From: Castanea sativa
Lineage: Eukaryota > Streptophyta > Magnoliopsida > Fagales > Fagaceae
Length of the DNA: 64,000 nt
Direction of reading: 5' to 3'
Assembly: GCF_040712315.1 (NCBI RefSeq)
Contig: NC_134023.1
Location: 11,727,442 to 11,791,441 of the forward strand
The translations under genes were made by a program, and so were the position numbers. Positions 44,653-56,969 of this stretch are shown here, one piece after another; the first letter of the stretch is position 1; the number at the start of each line of letters is the position of its first letter. The notes under the pieces are model-generated. The model saw only the letters and a list, made by a program, of their open reading frames with translations, was not told where the DNA came from and ran no database searches.

Positions 44653-45354
44653 AATTATTAAAAAAAAACTTAACCAAGCTAATACCAACTAAGTCCAAAA
44701 TTTTTCAAAACTAACCAACTCAATCTCTAATCACCGCGAGAGAGAAGTGAAAAATGAGTAACATTTTAGGGTTCAAGTGGGGTCTACCTTAGGGAACTAA
44801 TTGGTAAGTTTTAAAAAGTCTTAGCAATATAATTTCAATTATTAAATGTATGACTAAAAACCATACAAAATTTCAATTGCAACCTAGCATTAACAATAGG
44901 ATCTTTGGATCCGCTAGACAAGCTTCCATCACCAAACAGGCATGATCTTTGTATTGAAAATTTTAAAAGTCTTGAACTTAGTTGGCATTAACCTAAATCT
45001 CACAAGTGTTAACTTTGTTTTACTAATATTTTTTTAAATTATCACATGTCAAGTTGGGTCTACAAAAAAAAAAAAAATCAACTCAACCCACCAACTCATT
45101 TTAACAACCTAGGTCATCATCATCGAGTTATTATAGAGAGTCGGGGACACACATTTTACCACAATTTGTACATTTATCGATTTATAATTGGATTACATCA
45201 CGTGCATATTACTTGGTGAAAATTAATTCAATCATCTTTTAACACGTATGCAAGATGTGGCAAAATGCATAGCAAAGTTTGTGTTAATATATTTTTTCTA
45301 AGTCGTTAATTTAGGTTGGTTTCATGTGGTTAATGAGTTGTATGCCGCTTATTT
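44653..45354. other. Non-coding AT-rich DNA
   Basis: No gene or clear repeat seen. Confidence 0.5.
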
Positions 45355-45362
45355 GCTAGACA

Positions 45363-45901
45363 CAAGGCCGGCTCAAAAATTTGGGGGTCTAAGGCAAAAA
45401 TTTTAAGTGGACTTTTTTATAATTAAATATTTATTAAAATTTTAATTTTATATTTAAAATATATTTTTCTTACATTTTGAGATGTAAAATTACTAATTAA
45501 GTTTTTGTTTTTAAGTTTCTCTAACATTTATTTTTTAATTAATAATATGACTAATTCACTTAATTTTAGTATACCTTAAACAAGATTTTATAAATTGGTA
45601 TGATATAGTAAAAGAGACTATCCATGCTAATGGGTGGGTTAGTATCTTAGGGAAGTTAGTTTTAGCCTGTGGGGCTGTGGGTCATGTGGCTGTGTGTGCT
45701 AATATGTTATGGGCAATGTGCTACTGCTATCAGCTGTGCGTGTGGTATTTTGCAGTGTATTGTGGAGCCTTTTTTTCCCTTTTTAATTTTTGTATTTTAG
45801 GATACAATAGTGTCTTTTAAATGCATTCTATTGACCAATAAAATGACTTAATTTTTTAATTAAAATATATAGATAAATATTACACACACACACACATAAA
45901 T

Positions 45902-45949
<48 letters not shown>

Positions 45950-46004
45950 CAAATGGGGGCCTTAAGCGATTGCATTACTTGCTTTTATGCTTTGGTCAAC
46001 CCTG
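45363..46004. mobile_element. hAT-type MITE (642 bp) with 8-bp target duplication
   Basis: The ends CAAGGCCGGCTC and GGTTGACCCTG-type (inverse CAGGGTTGACC) are imperfect inverted repeats. The flanks GCTAGACA at 45355-45362 and 46005-46012 are identical. Inside is an (AC)n(AT)n tract at 45887-45944. Non-coding. Confidence 0.8.
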
Positions 46005-46290
46005 GCTAGACAACAAGGAAGGGATATTTGAACACTTAATATCTTTTGTTAGAAATATAGGGAGATGCCAAGTATATTTTATATCTATTTACAATTTATT
46101 TTGAAAAAGGTGTTTATCTAGCTAAAATTTAAGAAATCCAAGTGTACATTGCTTTATATCTCACTTAGAAAAGTCTTTCATCATTTATTCAAAAAATATA
46201 TTAATATAATTGATATAAATACTTAAAAAAATTTACTTAAACTTATTGTTTTAGGCCTCAAATCTTACTTGAGCCTCCAACGGTCTTGAT

Positions 46291-46563
46291 GAGTCCAAAT
46301 CTTCTATCCCACTCTTCCTTCTCCACTATATACTCTACAAATAAAAACATGTCACATGTCCATCTAATTTATTAAATGCTAAATTTATGCCTTCTATTAT
46401 TTCAATTACCTAAATATGATGGGTTATTTATTTATTTATTTTAGGAAATTGAAATAATAGAAGGCATAAATTTAGCATTTAATAAATTAGATGGACATAT
46501 GACATGTTTTTATTTGTGAAGTATATAGTAGAGCAGGAAGGGTGGGATAGAAGATTTGGACTC
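46291..46563. mobile_element. Hairpin MITE, MULE-type, with perfect 9-bp target duplication
   Basis: It begins GAGTCCAAATCTTCTATCCC and ends with its exact inverse. The arms are about 120 bp with few mismatches and a loop of about 30 bp. GGTCTTGAT flanks it on both sides (46282-46290 and 46564-46572); nine bases is the Mutator-superfamily length. A transcript would form a long hairpin. Confidence 0.9.
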
Positions 46564-46921
46564 GGTCTTGATGAGGTCTTTTTTTTTTTTTTTTTTGAGA
46601 ATCTGTCTTGATAAGTTGAATAAACTTTTTTTTCCCAGCTGAATTAATGCACATTTCTTTTCCTTTTTAAAAAAATTTTGAGGACATTTTTTAAAATAAA
46701 TTTAAAGTTAATGAAAAGAAGAAAAAGGAAAAGGAAAGAACTACTTCTTTTAGTTTTACTTTTTAAGATAGCTTTATCTTTTTCCCCATTCAATGTAGCC
46801 TTTTTTTTTTTTTTTGCGAAAGAAGATAGATTCAATGTAGCCTCAAAACAAAAGGAAATACCTGCTTCTTTTATTTTTTATATTAACGTGGTCTCCAAAA
46901 TGAATGACAACTTTTCCTATT

Positions 46922-47154
46922 TAGAGCAACTGCATCAGTTCGTTTATTTTACACATCTATTTTTACACTAAAAACCTACTTTTTTTATTTTACACGTTCA
47001 TTTATACAAAACATCCACATCAGTTCATCTATTTTACCATCTTTTTTAATTAAATAATCAATTTTTCTAAATTTTTTATTATTTCGGTTAACTGCCTTTT
47101 ATATCCCCGTGCTCTCTCTTTCTCTCTCTCTCTCTACCCATTTTTTCTGATTAT

Positions 47155-47208
<54 letters not shown>

Positions 47209-47868
47209 CCCATCTCTCTACCCATTTTCCAGCTCCAATCTCCGATCCACAGCACCGATCTCCGATCCCAGCCCTGATCTCCAATCCATGCACCACCGAT
47301 CCTAGCCCCAATCTCCGATCCACGCGCCACCGATCCCAGTCGCGATCTCTGATCCACGCACCACCGATCCCAGCTCCGATCTCCGATCCACAGCTCCACC
47401 GATCCACAGCACCACCGATCCCAGCTCCGATCTCCGATCCCCAGATCCACCGATCCACAGCACCATCGATCCCAGCTCCGATCAAGCACCGATCTGTCTC
47501 TTTATTGTTTGTCCGTGTGGGTTTGTTTGTGTGTGGGTGTGTTTGTATCTGTGTGTGTGTGTGTTTTTTTTTTTTTTAGCAAGTGTATCTCTTTTGATTT
47601 GTCTGTGGATGTTCCTGAGTTTGTTGAGTTTGTTGAGCCCGGAGGAGAGAAAGAAAAAAAAAGGAGCAAACGGGAAAGGATTAAAATAATAAATGGACGA
47701 GCTACAGTAGCCGTGTGTATTTACACGGTTACTGTAGCTCGTGTATGAATTTTCACAATTTTACATCTTTTTAGAAGCACTGATGTATGGCATTTTTGAG
47801 GCAAAATGTGTAAAATTGATCTGTTTTTTCATTTTACATGATTTTGCATCAGTTAGTGGATGCTCTTA
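46922..47868. mobile_element. TIR element (TAGAGCAACTGCATCAGT type) carrying a GATC-rich minisatellite
   Basis: The left end TAGAGCAACTGCATCAGTT is matched by the inverse of the right end (TAAGAGCATCCACTAACTGATGCA). Inside are (CT)n tracts (47112-47204), a minisatellite and, at 47699-47740, a near-perfect 18-bp stem around GAGCTACAGTAGCCGTGT. Related text occurs at 30490, 54600-55120 and 63050. No target duplication was found. Confidence 0.5.
47215..47490. repeat. Minisatellite of CGATCYCCGATCCACAGCACC-like units
   Basis: About 20-30-bp units built from CCGATC, CCCAGC and CCACAGCACC repeat ten or more times. The Gly/Asp/Trp-rich minus-strand frames over it are by-products of the repeat. Confidence 0.85.
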
Positions 47869-48807
47869 GTCTATTACTTTTTTGCTGAATTATTTAGTCT
47901 ATTACTTGTTACCCAGAGACTTACCCCTACTTTATAATTTGTTTATAAAAACATAATATTTCAATTATAGTACACCCCAACGTACAGTTTGAGATATATA
48001 TATATATATATATAGACACACACCTATTTATATCTATTTATTTATCTAATGGTTTATCTTCTTCTTCTTTTTTTTAAATGTTATGCCCTAAAATCACTTG
48101 TTATGACTGTAGAGAAAAAACATGGATGTTTATTTAAACACATTTGTAATCAGGTGGCAATTTTTTTTTTTTTTTTTTTGAGAAGACAAATATCAAATTT
48201 TTTCTATATTATGAGTCTCTAAAAAATGATTTCATAGTTATAATTAAATTATCTTATCAATCTTTCCTAAATTTTTTGATAAACACTACAGTGGACAAAA
48301 TAAGATTAATGGCATCAAGTTTTCAGTTTTCACTTGATTTTCAGTAACTTTTTGAAGAAAGTTAGAATGATCTCCTATATAATTCAAAAAAGAACAATTT
48401 TTTATATATCTCTAACTTTCTTTTAACTAGCCTGTAACCCCATGCATATGCATGTATATACTTAAAAGATACATATTAAGATGCATAATATAATTTTTAC
48501 ATATATAATTTAAATATTATTGATAGTCATTCTTATATTTTTTTTAACTCTTTTGAAAATCTTGTAAGAGTGTTATTAGGTAAAAAATGTAAATTTTTCA
48601 TTTTTTAAATATTTTTATGTTCATTAATTCTAGACTCTTTGATTTTTGTACACAATAACTCACTTCAATGGATACTTATGATATGGTCCCACATTTGTAT
48701 CTAAAATTAATAAATAAAACTCTCTCTAAAAATAAATAATTTAGAACACATGGTGCAAAATTGGACTTCAATTGTAGAATCTAATTAGATTTTCTCTAAA
48801 CTTTACC

Positions 48808-48873
<66 letters not shown>

Positions 48874-49139
48874 TATGACTTATAAATTTGAATTGTTTTT
48901 AGTTATACAAAAAAAAAAAAAGACTCATAAATATAAAATCATTCAAACTCTCTCTTCCTCTAATTTTATATATAGTGTTAGATATATGATTATGTTCTTT
49001 ATGATTTATTTATATTGAATTCTTCATTTTCAACACTAAATTAACTCATTTGGAACAAAAATTAAAAAATTTCAATTAAATGGGACATATATATATATAT
49101 ATATATGACTTATAAACTTGAATTGTTTTTAGTTCTATA
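47869..49139. other. AT-rich non-coding DNA with (AT)n microsatellites
   Basis: AT repeats lie at 47992-48013, 48789-48880 and 49088-49106. The sequence GACTTATAAATTTGAATTGTTTTTAGTT occurs at 48876 and 49107, a local duplication. No gene. Confidence 0.6.
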
Positions 49140-49164
49140 GAAAAAAGCTCATAAACTCAGCACC

Positions 49165-49533
49165 ATGGTGGAAGGTTCTTTCAGACACGCTGGGGCCGGA
49201 GGAAGCAAGATCACTAGTATGGAACCTCATCCCTCAAATCTCGAAGACCCCACTATTATGCAAAATGATGCCACAGGAGAATCTGTTTGCGAGAAGAATG
49301 TTGGAATAGCAAGCCATTGTAACGGTTTTCATGGGCAACCGACATGCCACGAAAATTCTGCAAGTTTTTCAACCCATCACGGAATGCAGTATTCACTCGA
49401 TAGCCACAGAGAATTTGATGGGAGTACTAGAGCACTGTGTGACATTGATGCCAAGCAGAGGTTAGACGACAAAGATGGTGAGGATGACCAGATGGAATTT
49501 GACGGAGTAGGCGAAGCTTCTCCCTCCATTTGA
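49165..49533 (+). pseudogene. 3' part of L1 ORF1 (LINE-B)
   Basis: 122 codons, low complexity, rich in His, Ser and acidic residues, ending MEFDGVGEASPSI. It lies 32 bp before the ORF2 start, as in plant L1s. The DUF4283 and CCHC parts are missing. Assigned by position only. Confidence 0.5.
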
Positions 49534-49565
49534 TGAGTATCCGCCACCCAACCATTGTTTAATAA

Positions 49566-52500
49566 TGAATATTTTAGCCTAGAATTGTAGGGGAGTTTTA
49601 AAGCCCTCTTTTCAAAATCATGTGAGGGAGTTGGTTAATAATCACGATCCTGCTATTATGATTGTCATGGAGACCCGTATTGGCGGTGACAGAGCTAGGA
49701 ACATTACTGACAGGCTTTCGTTTAATGGGGCCATTTACACTAACACAATTGGCTTTGCTAGCGGTCTTTGGCTTCTTTGGAATTCTAAGAAAGTCCAGAT
49801 CACCCAACTAGCAATGTTGGAGCAAGAAATCCACGTCCTGGTGAAGGTAACCACCTCTGCCTTCGAATTCATTCTTTTTGTTGTGTATGCTAGTCCTAGA
49901 TTTCATGAAAGATGCATTTTGTGGAATAATATATAAAATGCTGCTAATCTTCATGTGAAACCTTGGATTATTGCTGGAGATTTTAATGAGGTGCTTGCTC
50001 GTAGGAATAAGTTTGGGGGTAGAGCTATTAACACCAATAAATCTTTACTTTTCAAAGAATGTTTAGACTATTGTAATATGATAGATAGGGGGTTCACCGA
50101 GCCTCGGTTTACCTGTACCAATAGGCGTAACATTAATGCTCTTGTTCAAGAAAGGATCGATTGATTCTTTGCTAATCCCAACTGGTGTGCTGCCCACCCA
50201 GATGCAAGGGCGACTCACCTCACAAGATGTGTGTCTGATCATTGTCCTGTGCTCCTTGAATCCAATCCAAGCAATGGCCTCCGCCTTCCCAAGTCCTTCA
50301 AATTCCAAAGTTTTTGGCTTTCGGATTTAACCTTTCTTGGAATAGTTTCAGAAGCCTGGGGCCGATCCCGACCGCTCCAAGAGGCTACTGAATGCTTTTC
50401 CAGGAGAGCATCGAATTGGAATAAGAATCAATTTAGGAATAATTTTGGAAGAAAGAAGATAATCATGGCTCGGCTTAATGGGATTCAGAAAGCCCTCACC
50501 ATTAATCCCTCACACTCCTTACTTGAAATGGAGAAAGCCCTGCATAAGGAATTAAATGTGCTTTTAGACCAGGAAGAGGAGTTATGGGTTCAAAAATCCC
50601 ACATTAATAGGTTGATTAAGGGTGATAGGAACACGGCTTTTCACCATATGTCTACCATTGTGAGGAGACAGTGTAACCGTATTTCCTCCATCAAGAATGA
50701 CATGGGAGAATGGATTCTTAGTGAATTGGGGGTTATGAACCACATCCGGGAGGGTTTCACCAAATTATTCACAACTACCCTTGAATGTTCACTTGTTAAC
50801 CCCTCACAACCCCCTAGGTGGCAAGCTGCCCTTCATGAGGAGGATAAGATCAGCCTTAATGTGCCTATTACGGATGTTGAAATTAAAGAGGGCTTGTGGG
50901 CTCTAAAGCCTTTCAATGCCCCAAGCCCTAATGGGCTCCCTATAGGTTTTTTCCAAAGATGTTGGCTTACCATGGGGGACTCAATAAAAAATGAAGTGAA
51001 AAAGGTTTTTGATGAGAGCAAAGTCCCTGAGTACCTTAACAGGAACATTATTGTCTTAATTCCAAAAATTGCGAGTCCTGAAAATATGGGAAACTATTGC
51101 CCTATTAGTCTCTGTAACACAGTGTACAAGATTATGACCAAGCTCATTGTAGCAAGACTTAGACCACATCTTGATAAGTTGGTTAGCCCCCTCCAGTCTG
51201 CCTTCGTTCCGGGTAGGAGAAGTGTAGACAATGCCATTGTGGTTCAAGAGTTGATACACACCATTAGCAACAAAAGGGGCCAGGGAGGTTACATGGCAAT
51301 TAAAGTAGAATGGAGTTTTATCCGAGAGGTTCTCATAAATGCCAACCTTCCCCACTGTATGGTGAACCTTATTATGAGTTGTGTATCGTCAGTTTTCGCA
51401 TCTATTCTCCTTAATGGAGGTAGTGTTAAGCCTATCTTCCCTTCCCGAGGGATTAGACAAGGTGACCCGTTATCGCCATATCTATTCATTCTTTGTATGG
51501 AAGTCCTTGGGCATATTATTGAAGAAAAGTGTAGTGAAAAAAGCTGGGTTTCTGTTAAAAGCTCTCATAGTGAGATGGCCTTCTCTCATCTCTTCTTTGC
51601 GGATGACTTGGTCCTCTTTGCAAAAGCGGATCATGTCAATTGTTCAACAATAAGGGATGTCCTTGATACTTTTTGCGCCCGATCGGGGCAATCCATTAGT
51701 GAAAGAAAATCGAGGGTGTTCTTCTCCCCAAATGTGGATGTGGATACAAGAGAATCCTTGTGTGGCATTTTGGGATTCCACTCAACCCCAAACCTTGGAA
51801 AATATCTTGGATTCCCTATAAAGCACCATGGAGCCAACAACCAAGATCTGAATTTCATTTTGGATAGGGTCAAGCAAAAGTTGGCGGGGTGAAAAGCCAA
51901 CCTATTATCTCTAGCAGGAAGATCAGTCCTCATCCCAGCCTCCACATCTACTATTCCTTCCTACATTATGCAATGCACGGGGTTGCCAAATAAATTGCTT
52001 GACAACATTGATCGGGTCAATCGCAATTTCCTTTGGGGTTCATCGAAATCCTCAAAAAGAACCCATTGGGTGGGTTGGCACAAAGTGACCAAACCTAAAG
52101 TAAAAGGGGGTCTTGGTATTCAGTCTGCAAGGGGAAGGAATCAAGCCCTTCTTGCTAAGCTTAATTGGAGATTCCATACAGAGAATGATGCTTTATGGGC
52201 CAAGGTTCTAAAGAGTAAGTATTACTCTAACCGAAGACTAAATGCCAAAAAGAAGGACAAGCATCCTTGTTCTAGGGTGTTAGAGGCTATGAAAAAGGGA
52301 GGTGAGGTGTTCAATAAAGGCATCAAATGGGTGTCAGGAAGAAATAGCAAGCTTAGTTTATGGCATGATAATTGGGCTTCTAATGGCCCACTTAGAGCTC
52401 TCATTCACAGCCCATTATCTGAAGAAGAAAATTTCCTTCAAGTTAAAGAGGTTTTTGGCCCACAAGGGTGGGATTGGTCTAAACTTTCTATCCAAATTCC

Positions 52501-53539
52501 TCAATCTGTCCTTATGGAAATAAATGCCATGCCTTTCTCTATGAGATCCTCAAATGAGGAAGACAGACTGATCTGGAGTGGTGCTGCCCAAGGGGATTTT
52601 AGCCTTAAATCAACTTATGCCATAGCCACAAGTTGCACTGAGGAAGAAGGGGACTTCACAAGAACATTGGTTTGGAAGGTTGATACCTTATCCCGTATTA
52701 AGACTTCCTATGGCAATGCTTGCATAACAGTGTTGGAGTGGGTGAGTGCCTTGAGAAAAGGCACCTTTCTGATTCTAACCGATGCCCTCTTTACCAAAGG
52801 GAAGCTAAAACCATTCCTCATAGGCTCATCGATTATGAGGTTTTTAAAACCACTTGGAGTAGATTGGGCATTCATCCAAACAACAACTTTTATGAGGAAA
52901 ACCTCCACATTTGGTTAGAGGAAAACTGCAAAGATACTACTTGCAAATTAAATAAATAACCACCTTGGAAAATTGTGTTTCCTTTCGCTATTTGGCACCT
53001 GTGGAAATTTAGGAATAGCGTGGTGTTTAGGGATCAGCACACTCAGCTGAAGGTCCATAGTGATGCCCTTTTTAATGGTTTGGATTTTCAGCATTATGTG
53101 ATAAATCCTAGAGTTGTAGGTAGCAGGAGGATGGTGCAAGTTAGATGGAAGAAATCCCAACCCGGACGGGTCTGCTTTAGGAAATCTAGGGAGGGCTAGA
53201 TGTGGCGGATTGATCAGGAATGAACATGGGGACTGGTTGGGTGGCTTCTCAAGAAGAATCAGCGTCACCAACGGCTTTGTAGCGGAGCTTTGGGCTCTTA
53301 GAGATGGCCTAATCCTCTGCCATAACCTTCATTTAAATGCTGTCAACATTCAGCTTGATGCAAAAGCACTTATTGATGTTATTAGCAATCCTTCTTATAC
53401 TAATCAGGTCATTATGCCAATTGTTAATGGCTGCAGGCAGCTGATTTCCCAGCTTGCCCAAGTCCGGATCAAACATTGTTTTCGTGAAGCTAATTCATGT
53501 GCTTTACTTAGCCAGGAAAGGAACTCTTCAAGATGGTAG
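49566..53539 (+). pseudogene. L1 ORF2 of LINE-B (endonuclease, RT, zf-RVT, RNase H)
   Basis: The frame from ATG 49566 to 52918 is unbroken except for stops at 49580 (normally Trp of the AWNCRG block), 49934, 50162 and 51890. Endonuclease blocks VMETRIGG, IIAGDFNE and SDHCPVLLE are present. RT has VLIPKI, CPISLCNTVYKI, QSAFVPGR, IRQGDPLSPYLF and FFADDLVLF. The usual segment around the first catalytic Asp is missing: the text goes YMAIKVEWSF, an in-frame loss of about nine residues. RNase H (about 53200-53500) is in another frame after damage near 52700. Not functional. Confidence 0.9.
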
Positions 53540-53690
53540 CTTTATTGTTTACCATGATCCGCCTGTGGATCTTTTGGAGCTTATACGCTCAGACAAGGCT
53601 GGTTTGTTTTGTACCAGGGTCATACATGAACCCTCTGTTCCCCTTTAGCTTCTCTTCAATGCATTTTCCTGTTTACCAAAAAAATATACA

Positions 53691-54524
53691 ATCTATGAAT
53701 AACATAACATGAACCACAAAGGTTGACAATCACATTTATTTTCTTATTATATATCTAATATTTTTCTAACTAAAACACTAATTAATGTTTTCAAATAGAA
53801 AATTATAAAACAAGAATACAAAATAGAATAAAATAACCCTCATCCTTTAGGAGGGGAAATAGAGTACGGTAATACTCAAATCAGAAAATGCTAAAAATTT
53901 AATTTTGGGTCCCATAAAACAAATAATTTTAAAGTATCAAGCCAATCATAAGTATGAGTTGAATGATCAACTAATGAATATTTTATTTTTTGGATTAAAT
54001 TTTAATTTAGTGTGTTAATTTTCAATTTTTGGGGGCCAAATGTAAAATATTAGACCAAACTTTCAAGTTTTTTTTTTTTTTTTTGAAATATATTCCTATA
54101 ATTTTTTAATAAAAAAATTCGTGGGGATGCCGGGTAGCAAGGTGGCTCTTTGATTTTTCAATCCAAAACTCAAAATGAATCTTTCTTTCCTCAAGGCATT
54201 TATAATTAACTTGATCTCGCCATGGAAAAAGCAAGGCTCATTAGTGTTCTTAAGGTTGGATTTAGAGGATATATCATTAGGGTTTGAAAATTGCTTTAGT
54301 AGTTCATATATACATGCATCCATGTTCATCACCTCATTGGCCGATTTCTTTTTTCTTTTTTGATGAATCATTGTCCGATTTCTGATAAGATATACTAGTT
54401 TATATTTTCATATCTACATTTAACAATAGTCTTGGGCAGCTTCTAAACAAAATAGGCCCATTTTATTGCAATAGAATAAGGTTATTCAGCACAAAAAAAA
54501 AAAAAAAAAGAGATTGCGCGCGCG

Positions 54525-54577
<53 letters not shown>

Positions 54578-55499
54578 CAATTTGATGTCTGACAATTTCT
54601 TTTTTATTATAGCATAAGAAGCTATTTTTTTTCCATAACCACTTTTCAAAAATACTCACATTAGATTATCTATTCTAAACTCTATTTCATTAAAATATCA
54701 ATTTTTCTTAATTTTTTATAATTGTTTCTCTTTAACAGACAACAACCATCATCTCTATTTTATTAACACACAACAACCATCATCTTCTCTTTTCATTCAT
54801 CCCATAATTTTAAAAATCGTAATGGTCAAAGAACCGAAAAAAGACTAATTCCCAGTTCTGACCAAACTGGTTTTTGAGTTCGATTCTTGGTTCAACTGGG
54901 CACTGGTCCAATCTAGTTTTTTAAATAGTGCTTCATCCTCAAGATGTGTAAAGAAATAATAAAAATTAAATGCAAGATAAATAGTGACAATATAAATTTA
55001 TACGGTTATTGTAGCAACTTTGCAAATTTACACATCTTTAACTTGATTGAAGCAAGTGATTTTTCGACTTAGATGTGTAAAATTAAGCTCTTTATCTATT
55101 TCGCTTCAGTGCTCATTAGCGTTTATTGAGCCAATTCGTCATGGCAAGTGTCCAAGATAAAATAAGAAGAATATTAAAAATAAGTAGAAAGAAGGAAGAA
55201 AAAGCCAAAGGCTTCGTATAAAAAAAGTGGTGTGAGCATTTGGTGAGAGAGACTTTTCATGACTATGGCCTATTTGACTTTACTTAGTCTTTTGAATTAA
55301 TTAATTTATCCAGACACTCTAATTTTTTAATTGGCATTTAATCCAAAAATCAAGTGTAAAATGATCATTTCAATTTCAAGGGTACAAAAATATCATTTGG
55401 AGCCATATAAAGAATTAATTCATTTTTAAATATAATCATCACTTTTAAGTTTTAACAATCAAAATTAAGAACATTTTTTCATGAAAAAATAATAGAGTA
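53691..55499. other. Non-coding AT-rich DNA
   Basis: Contains the compound microsatellite at 54517-54577. 54600-55120 has words shared with the 46922 element family (CACATTAGATTATCTATTC, ACGGTTATTGTAGC). No gene. Confidence 0.5.
54517..54577. repeat. Compound microsatellite (GC)n(AC)n(AT)n
   Basis: About 8 GC, 14 AC and 8 AT units follow each other. Alternating purine-pyrimidine throughout, so it could adopt Z-DNA. Confidence 0.95.
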
Positions 55500-55654
55500 A
55501 TACTAGAAATACTCTAGATTTTTTTTCCTATCCTCTAGGTAGGAGCTCTTCCTCTCACCATGGGTGAGCTTTCTTTCCACTACTGTTTTACTCAACGTAG
55601 TGGTTTTTCCTTCTACTATTCTCTCATACAACAGTTTCACCATCCAAGCTCAGA

Positions 55655-56779
55655 ATGGAGTCGGAGTTTATCGAGAGAATGCAGAGAATTAAACTTACAA
55701 ATGAAGAGGATGAAATTATCCAAGTTTGCCCAAGCCAAAGGGAAAAAATCTTGGAAGAATGTTCACTCAGTCTATTTGGAAAATTCTTAACAAACAGACC
55801 ATTCAATCAACGAGCAGCGAAGAACCTTCTGCGCACTACGTGGAAGTTTGGTTTGGACCTTAAGATTATCAATGTTGGTGAAGGACTATTCCAGTTCAAA
55901 TTCGCTATGGAAAGCCAATTGATGTGGGTACTCAACAACGGACCATGGAGCTTTGATAACTACCTCCTGCTGCTTAGGCGATGGGAAAAGGGAATAAATG
56001 CTACCACGATAAAGTTTACCCATTGCCCACTATGGGTACAAGTCTGGGGCTTACCCTTTGAACTTTTTAGTGAAGATGTAGCAAGAGACATTGGGAGAGG
56101 AATTGGTCTGGTGGTGGAAGTGGATTGCAAAGGTGTCGCATCAAATCAAGCAAAGTTCCTAAGAATCAGAGTGGAGGTACCATTGGAGAAACTGCTTCTG
56201 AGAGGCGGCAAGATTAGGGGACCGGAGGGCGAAGTCGTATGGGTAGCTTTTAAATATGAAAGACTAATAAGTTTCTGTTTCAGATGTGGAGTACTTGGCC
56301 ATGAAGTCAGAAACTGTGAAACACTGTGGGATTCAGACACACAGGAAAACCAGTATGGGGAATGGATGAAGGCGGGGCACCAGAGGGTGGAAGTCCAGGG
56401 AAGAAACACCACTCACGGACAACCACCGAGGAGGGAGATAAGGCCAGAAAATCAAACAGAACCGGTAACGGAAAGTAACGTCCAAGTCAGCCCCGTAAAC
56501 CAAGGAACGGTTAAGGCATTAAACTCACACATTGATACGCAATCTAATGTTACAACAGTTACGGATGGGATTTTATTTCCATCAATAACTAATATAACAC
56601 CAATGAACCTAGACACATTATTGGAGAAGGGAGAGCAGCAACGGGCAAGAATTGAAGAGCAAGCCGAGAATCAGGGGGAGCATTTATTCAGCGTTCCAAT
56701 TGCATTTGCTAAAGGCTCCAACGGAAAGCAAAACTTTAATCACGTTGCATCTGTTGCATGTGCACCCTTAAGTGAGTAA
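55655..56779 (+). CDS. L1 ORF1 protein (DUF4283 plus CCHC knuckle), intact frame
   Basis: 374 residues from ATG 55655. Residues about 30-190 form the DUF4283 domain (ECSLSLFGKFLTNRPFN, MWVLNNGPWSFDNYLLLLRRW, HCPLWVQVWGLPFEL). The zinc knuckle CFRCGVLGHEVRNC lies near 205-220, and a Gln/Asn-rich tail follows. ORF1 proteins bind L1 RNA and act as chaperones. The frame is open to the end while ORF2 next door has several stops, so it is either chance or slower decay. Confidence 0.8.
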   Translation: MESEFIERMQRIKLTNEEDEIIQVCPSQREKILEECSLSLFGKFLTNRPFNQRAAKNLLRTTWKFGLDLKIINVGEGLFQFKFAMESQLMWVLNNGPWSFDNYLLLLRRWEKGINATTIKFTHCPLWVQVWGLPFELFSEDVARDIGRGIGLVVEVDCKGVASNQAKFLRIRVEVPLEKLLLRGGKIRGPEGEVVWVAFKYERLISFCFRCGVLGHEVRNCETLWDSDTQENQYGEWMKAGHQRVEVQGRNTTHGQPPRREIRPENQTEPVTESNVQVSPVNQGTVKALNSHIDTQSNVTTVTDGILFPSITNITPMNLDTLLEKGEQQRARIEEQAENQGEHLFSVPIAFAKGSNGKQNFNHVASVACAPLSE

Positions 56780-56969
56780 AAAAAAAAAGCACAAGGCTGT
56801 GGGGAAGAGCAAAAACACAGTGGGGACTTGGAAAAAAATTCAACGAACCACAAACACAACCGTGAAAGATACTTTGTCTATCTCAGAGGCAATGGGGAAA
56901 AAAAAGAGGGAGTGGGGAGCCAAAAGAAACAGGAAAGGGTACAGAGACCGGAAGTAGGAAGAAATAAAA

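Larger units (their letters stand above)
49140..53690 (+). mobile_element. LINE-B: L1 retrotransposon, decayed
   Basis: It contains the tail of ORF1 (49165-49533), ORF2 and a short 3' end with a small A-run at 53678-53685. The 5' part is truncated. Most damage in ORF2 is nonsense within one frame. Confidence 0.88.

Noticed and set aside
47151..47489. Overlapping Gly/Asp/Trp/Arg-rich minus-strand frames
   Set aside because: Created by the GATC-rich minisatellite and the (CT)n run; no start context, no homology.
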